Of a stretch of DNA of 10,328 nt, positions 8,501 through 10,328 are shown piece after piece. The notes beneath the pieces were generated by a model. That model saw nothing but the letters and a program-made list of their open reading frames with translations. It was not told where the DNA came from and did not search any database. A program made the position numbers and the translations under genes. The DNA comes from Acidobacteriota bacterium. Lineage in GTDB: Bacteria; Acidobacteriota; Vicinamibacteria; Vicinamibacterales; 2-12-FULL-66-21. Each line of letters begins with the position of its first letter. Position 1 is the stretch's first letter. The stretch lies in contig JABFWM010000066.1 in NCBI GenBank assembly GCA_013362195.1, positions 1 to 10,328 on the forward strand, read 5' to 3'.

Positions 8501-8857
8501 CGGCGCGCGCCGCGCCGCCTGAAACCACGGGTGCTGGTCGGAGGTGTGATTGATGACCAGCTCCGTGATGACGCGGATGCCGCGCTTGTGCGCCTCGTCC
8601 ATGAAGCGCTCGAAGTCCGGCAGCGTGCCATAGCTCGGATGGATGTTCTCGTAGTCGGCGATGTCATAGCCGTCGTCACGCAGCGGCGACGGATAGAACG
8701 GGAGCAGCCACAGGCAGTTGATGCCCAGGCCCTGCAGGTAGTCGAGACGGCTCGTCAGCCCGGGAAAATCGCCGATGCCGTCGTTGTTGCTGTCGAAGAA
8801 CGCCCGGACGTGCGCTTCATAGATGACGGCGTCCTTGTACCAGTGCGAATCAGCCAT
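5552..8857 (-). CDS. treS: Trehalose synthase-maltokinase fusion protein
   Basis: This 1101-residue two-enzyme protein links trehalose to the GlgE pathway. The N-terminal TreS module (about 1-541) interconverts trehalose and maltose. It starts DSHWYKDAVIYEAHVRAF (3-20) and shows region I ELVINH (99-104); region II DGLRLDAVPYL (197-207), with Arg200 and the predicted nucleophile Asp202; region III LLLAEANQWP (240-249), with the acid/base Glu244; region IV LRNHDELT (306-313), with Asp310; and GTPVIYYGDEIGMGDN (368-383). A C-terminal beta domain ends near SFYWFRL (535-541). After a linker of about 40-50 residues, the Mak module (about 590-1101) phosphorylates maltose with ATP to maltose 1-phosphate. 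It begins with the cap motif RQRWFGGKAR (595-604), then shows MIVKLFRR (744-751) with probable ATP-site Lys747, NPDVEIG (757-763), the catalytic loop VHGDYHLGQ (956-964) with Asp959, and the metal-binding LLDFEGEP (974-981) with Asp976. No frameshift separates the modules. The ATG at 8857 overlaps the glgE stop by 8 nt and has no obvious Shine-Dalgarno, so its translation probably depends on coupling. Confidence 0.95.
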   Translation of the reverse strand: MADSHWYKDAVIYEAHVRAFFDSNNDGIGDFPGLTSRLDYLQGLGINCLWLLPFYPSPLRDDGYDIADYENIHPSYGTLPDFERFMDEAHKRGIRVITELVINHTSDQHPWFQAARRAPAGSPEREFYVWSDTNRKYEGVRIIFTDTETSNWSWDDTAKAYYWHRFFHHQPDLNFDNPQVIDAVLRVMQFWLDRGVDGLRLDAVPYLIEREGTICENLAETHEILRVIRRSLDGRYADRLLLAEANQWPADVRPYFGDGDECHMAFHFPLMPRMFMAVRQEERHPITEILRQTPEIPDNCQWGLFLRNHDELTLEMVTDEERDYMYQSYAADPKMRINVGIRRRLAPLMENSRRRIELMNSLLFSLPGTPVIYYGDEIGMGDNIYLGDRNGVRTPMQWTGDRNGGFSRADPAQLYAPPIMDAVYGYQAINVEAQERSPYSLLNWMKRLIALRKQSSVFGRGTLEVLPTENRKILAYVRRFDQELILCVANLARSVQPVELDLSGFKGMTPVEMLGLTEFPRIGELPYFLTLSAYSFYWFRLQQAPANLATRLVHEAAATVDNLPAFFMGVAWDTLLEGNVRTLIEREALVPFLHRQRWFGGKARPIRGARLVDWSLLQRGQRPLFLTMTEIEYHDGGRERYFVPLTVLTDGAAEAVLANASHLALARVTGARKGLVADAVADEAFAAALLQFFDRTASEISTKRGVLRADRTSAYESIRGEGPLPARRLSAEQSNTSVTYGDRMIVKLFRRVEAGPNPDVEIGEQLTQRTPFRRVPRVAGSIAYQPAGERLTHVAVAQQFVASQGDGWSHALGELSRYFEAVEGESAPGEDLLPSAHLLELAGAATPPRICDLAGAYVDSAQTLGRRTAELHVALASDSSSAAFAPEPFTRDDLERLVADAIAETRRAIGLIEKRIGDLPADIAPAAHDLLARAERSFAALHDKRTLEFTAARTRVHGDYHLGQVLWAEGDFYLLDFEGEPARPLEQRRQKESPLKDVAGMLRSFSYATYAALFAHSHGRQGVFERLEPWARAWQIWTSGAFLKAYLAAAEGAAFLPIDPVQRSTLLDLFLLDKAYYELNYELNNRPDWVRIPLRGILELV
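5561..5564 (-). promoter_or_regulatory. Shine-Dalgarno GGAG that sets the treZ start
   Basis: GGAG on the minus strand lies inside the last codons of the upstream kinase gene. It stands 5 nt before GTG (5555-5553), which shares bases with the kinase stop TGA (5554-5552). The spacing favours the GTG over the ATG nine bases further on, and the overlap suggests that treZ translation is coupled to that of treS-mak. Confidence 0.6.
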
Positions 8858-10328
8858 GGATGGGAGCGATGGCGAGAATGTGCGCGGTGCGGATGCCGGG
8901 ATCGAGGCGCACGTAGTTCCACTCGCCGCGCCAGTAGTAGGTCTCGTCGGTCAGCAGATCGTGCGTCTGCAGCGTCGCGCCGGGACCGGCGCCCCAGTCC
9001 TCGAGCGGCAGCTGAATCCAGCCGTGCTGCATGTGAAAGGGATCGAGGTTCACCACCACGAGGACGATGTCGGAGCGATCGTCGGTGCGCTTGCTGTAGC
9101 AGATCAGCTGCGGGTTGTCGGTAGCGTGGAAGGCCAGGCCGCGGTCGTGCTGCAGCGCCGGGTGCTCGCGGCGGAAGCGGTTGATGCGCGCAATCATCTC
9201 CGCGAGGCTGTCGGACTGCTCGAAGTCGCGCACCCGGATCTGATACTTCTCCGAATCGAGGTACTCCTCGCTGCCCGGACGCACCGGCACGTTCTCGCAC
9301 AGCTCGAAGCCGCTGTAGATCCCGTAGCTCGCGCCGAGCGTGGCGGCGAGCACGAGCCGCGCCTGGAACGCCGGCTTGCCGCCGTGCTGCAGGTACTCGT
9401 GCAGGATGTCCGGTGTGTTCGCGAACAGGTTCGGACGCATGTACTCGCGGACCTCCGTCTGCGTCAGCTCGGTGAAGTACTCGGTCAGCTCCTGTGCCGT
9501 GTTGCGCCAGGTGAAATACGAGTACGACTGCGAGAACCCGATCTTGGCGAGGTAGCGCATCACCTTGGGGCGCGTGAACGCCTCCGAGAGGAAGATCGCG
9601 TCCGGGTACTTCTTCCTGATCTCCGCGAGCGCCCACTGCCAGAACCGGAACGGCTTCGTGTGCGGATTGTCGACGCGGAACACCTTCACGCCATGGCTCG
9701 CCCAGAACTCGATCACGCTCTCGAGCTCCTGCCAGAGCGGCGCCCAGTCCTCCGACTCGAAGTCGAACGGGTAGATGTCCTGGTACTTCTTGGGCGGGTT
9801 CTCCGCGTACTTGATCGTGCCGTCGGGCCGGTGGCGGAACCACGACGGATGTTCCTTCACGTAGGGATGATCCGGCGACGCCTGGAACGCGATGTCGAGC
9901 GCGATCTCGAGGCCCTGGCGCTTCGCCGCGTCGACGAACCGGTCGAAGTCCTCGAGCGTGCCGAGTCCCGGCTCGATCGCCTTGTGCCCGCCTTCGGCCG
10001 CGCCGATCGCCCACGGGCTGCCGGGATCGGCCGCTTCGGCGGTCAGCGAGTTGTTGGGCCCCTTCCGGAAGCTGCGGCCGATGGGGTGGACGGGCGGCAG
10101 ATACAACACGTCGAACCCCATGGCGGCGACGTAGGGCAGCCGCGCGGCGGCCTCCTTGAACGTGGCGCTGCGCGTCGGATCCGCGCCGGCCGACCGCGGG
10201 AACATCTCGTACCACGCGCCGAACCGCGCGCGCTCGCGTTCGACCATCACCGCATACACGCGCTCGGCGCGCGTCGCCCGGCTGCGATCCTCGTAGCGCG
10301 CCATCAGCGCTTTCAGATCGTCGGCGAG
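8850..10328 (-). CDS. glgE: Alpha-1,4-glucan:maltose-1-phosphate maltosyltransferase (start beyond the right edge)
   Basis: GlgE transfers maltosyl units from maltose 1-phosphate to the non-reducing end of an alpha-1,4-glucan, releasing phosphate. The frame is open to the window edge: eight codons (LADDLKAL) precede the Met at 10304, which is therefore internal. Numbering from that Met, diagnostic blocks are ERARFGAWYEMFPRS (24-38), VLYLPPVHPIGRSFRKG (66-82), IALDIAFQASPDHPYV (134-149) and IKYAENPPKKYQDIYP (164-179). The nucleophile is Asp212 in FRVDNPHTKP (209-218), and the acid/base is Glu241 in FLSEAFTRP (238-246). Their 29-residue spacing equals that of Asp394 and Glu423 in Streptomyces coelicolor GlgE. 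Asp299 in NTPDILHEY is the likely stabilising residue. A C-terminal beta domain ends at IAPIHG. By the same comparison, about 170 N-terminal residues are outside the window, from the N-terminal beta-sandwich region. The stop lies within treS. The donor is made by the next gene's product, which strongly supports the call over an ordinary amylase. Confidence 0.95.
   Translation of the reverse strand, partial: LADDLKALMARYEDRSRATRAERVYAVMVERERARFGAWYEMFPRSAGADPTRSATFKEAAARLPYVAAMGFDVLYLPPVHPIGRSFRKGPNNSLTAEAADPGSPWAIGAAEGGHKAIEPGLGTLEDFDRFVDAAKRQGLEIALDIAFQASPDHPYVKEHPSWFRHRPDGTIKYAENPPKKYQDIYPFDFESEDWAPLWQELESVIEFWASHGVKVFRVDNPHTKPFRFWQWALAEIRKKYPDAIFLSEAFTRPKVMRYLAKIGFSQSYSYFTWRNTAQELTEYFTELTQTEVREYMRPNLFANTPDILHEYLQHGGKPAFQARLVLAATLGASYGIYSGFELCENVPVRPGSEEYLDSEKYQIRVRDFEQSDSLAEMIARINRFRREHPALQHDRGLAFHATDNPQLICYSKRTDDRSDIVLVVVNLDPFHMQHGWIQLPLEDWGAGPGATLQTHDLLTDETYYWRGEWNYVRLDPGIRTAHILAIAPIHG

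Noticed and set aside
6872..9124. A plus-strand open frame of about 750 codons opposite treS-mak and the end of glgE
   Set aside because: It crosses two real minus-strand genes whose catalytic motifs are all present. The predicted protein is Arg/Val/His-rich with no domain, as expected when stop codons are rare on the opposite strand.
8755..10215. A minus-strand open frame of about 486 codons in another frame within glgE
   Set aside because: It is an alternative frame of glgE with Arg/Ala/Gly-rich composition. The GlgE frame has all the family motifs and third-position GC bias.
10302..10304. The ATG at 10304 as the true start of glgE
   Set aside because: The frame continues to the window edge with no stop. 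Starting here would remove about 170 residues that GlgE proteins normally have, including the N-terminal beta domain.

Overview
The window is GC-rich bacterial DNA (roughly two thirds G+C by eye, with strong G/C third-position bias). Every supported gene reads on the minus strand, so transcription runs from the right edge to the left. I found no rRNA, tRNA, CRISPR array, insertion sequence or phage gene. The base composition and the tight clustering of GlgE, a TreS-maltokinase fusion, TreZ and TreY suggest a soil-type, glycogen/trehalose-metabolising bacterium. My best guess is Acidobacteriota, possibly the Vicinamibacteria group. That is inferred from memory of such clusters, because the window holds no phylogenetic marker.

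Layout from right to left: (1) 10328-8850, glgE, maltosyltransferase, with its first ~170 residues beyond the right edge. (2) 8857-5552, a 1101-residue trehalose synthase fused to a maltokinase, overlapping glgE by 8 nt. (3) 5555-3699, treZ, malto-oligosyltrehalose trehalohydrolase, overlapping the previous stop in a GTGA junction. (4) 3658-707, treY, malto-oligosyltrehalose synthase, 40 nt after treZ. (5) 706-557, a 150-nt gap with CGAAG-type direct and inverted repeats and a small hairpin. (6) 556-1, the first 185 codons of a gene for a single-pass membrane protein that looks like the sensory end of a signal-transduction protein; its C-terminal part lies beyond the left edge.

The four enzymes form a near-closed alpha-glucan/trehalose circuit. 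TreY isomerises the reducing end of a linear alpha-1,4-glucan to a trehalosyl unit, and TreZ releases free trehalose. The TreS half of the fusion converts trehalose to maltose, and the Mak half phosphorylates maltose with ATP to maltose 1-phosphate. GlgE then adds the maltosyl unit to the non-reducing end of an alpha-1,4-glucan. The visible catalytic residues of all four glycoside hydrolase family 13 (GH13) modules and of the kinase are intact, so the circuit looks functional. The overlapping or closely spaced genes imply one operon, whose promoter must lie right of the window.

I did not find evidence for a wholly new system. The most notable points are the co-transcription of the glucan-making and glucan-to-trehalose branches, the fused TreS-Mak, the repeat-bearing gap after treY and the truncated sensor-like gene beside the operon.
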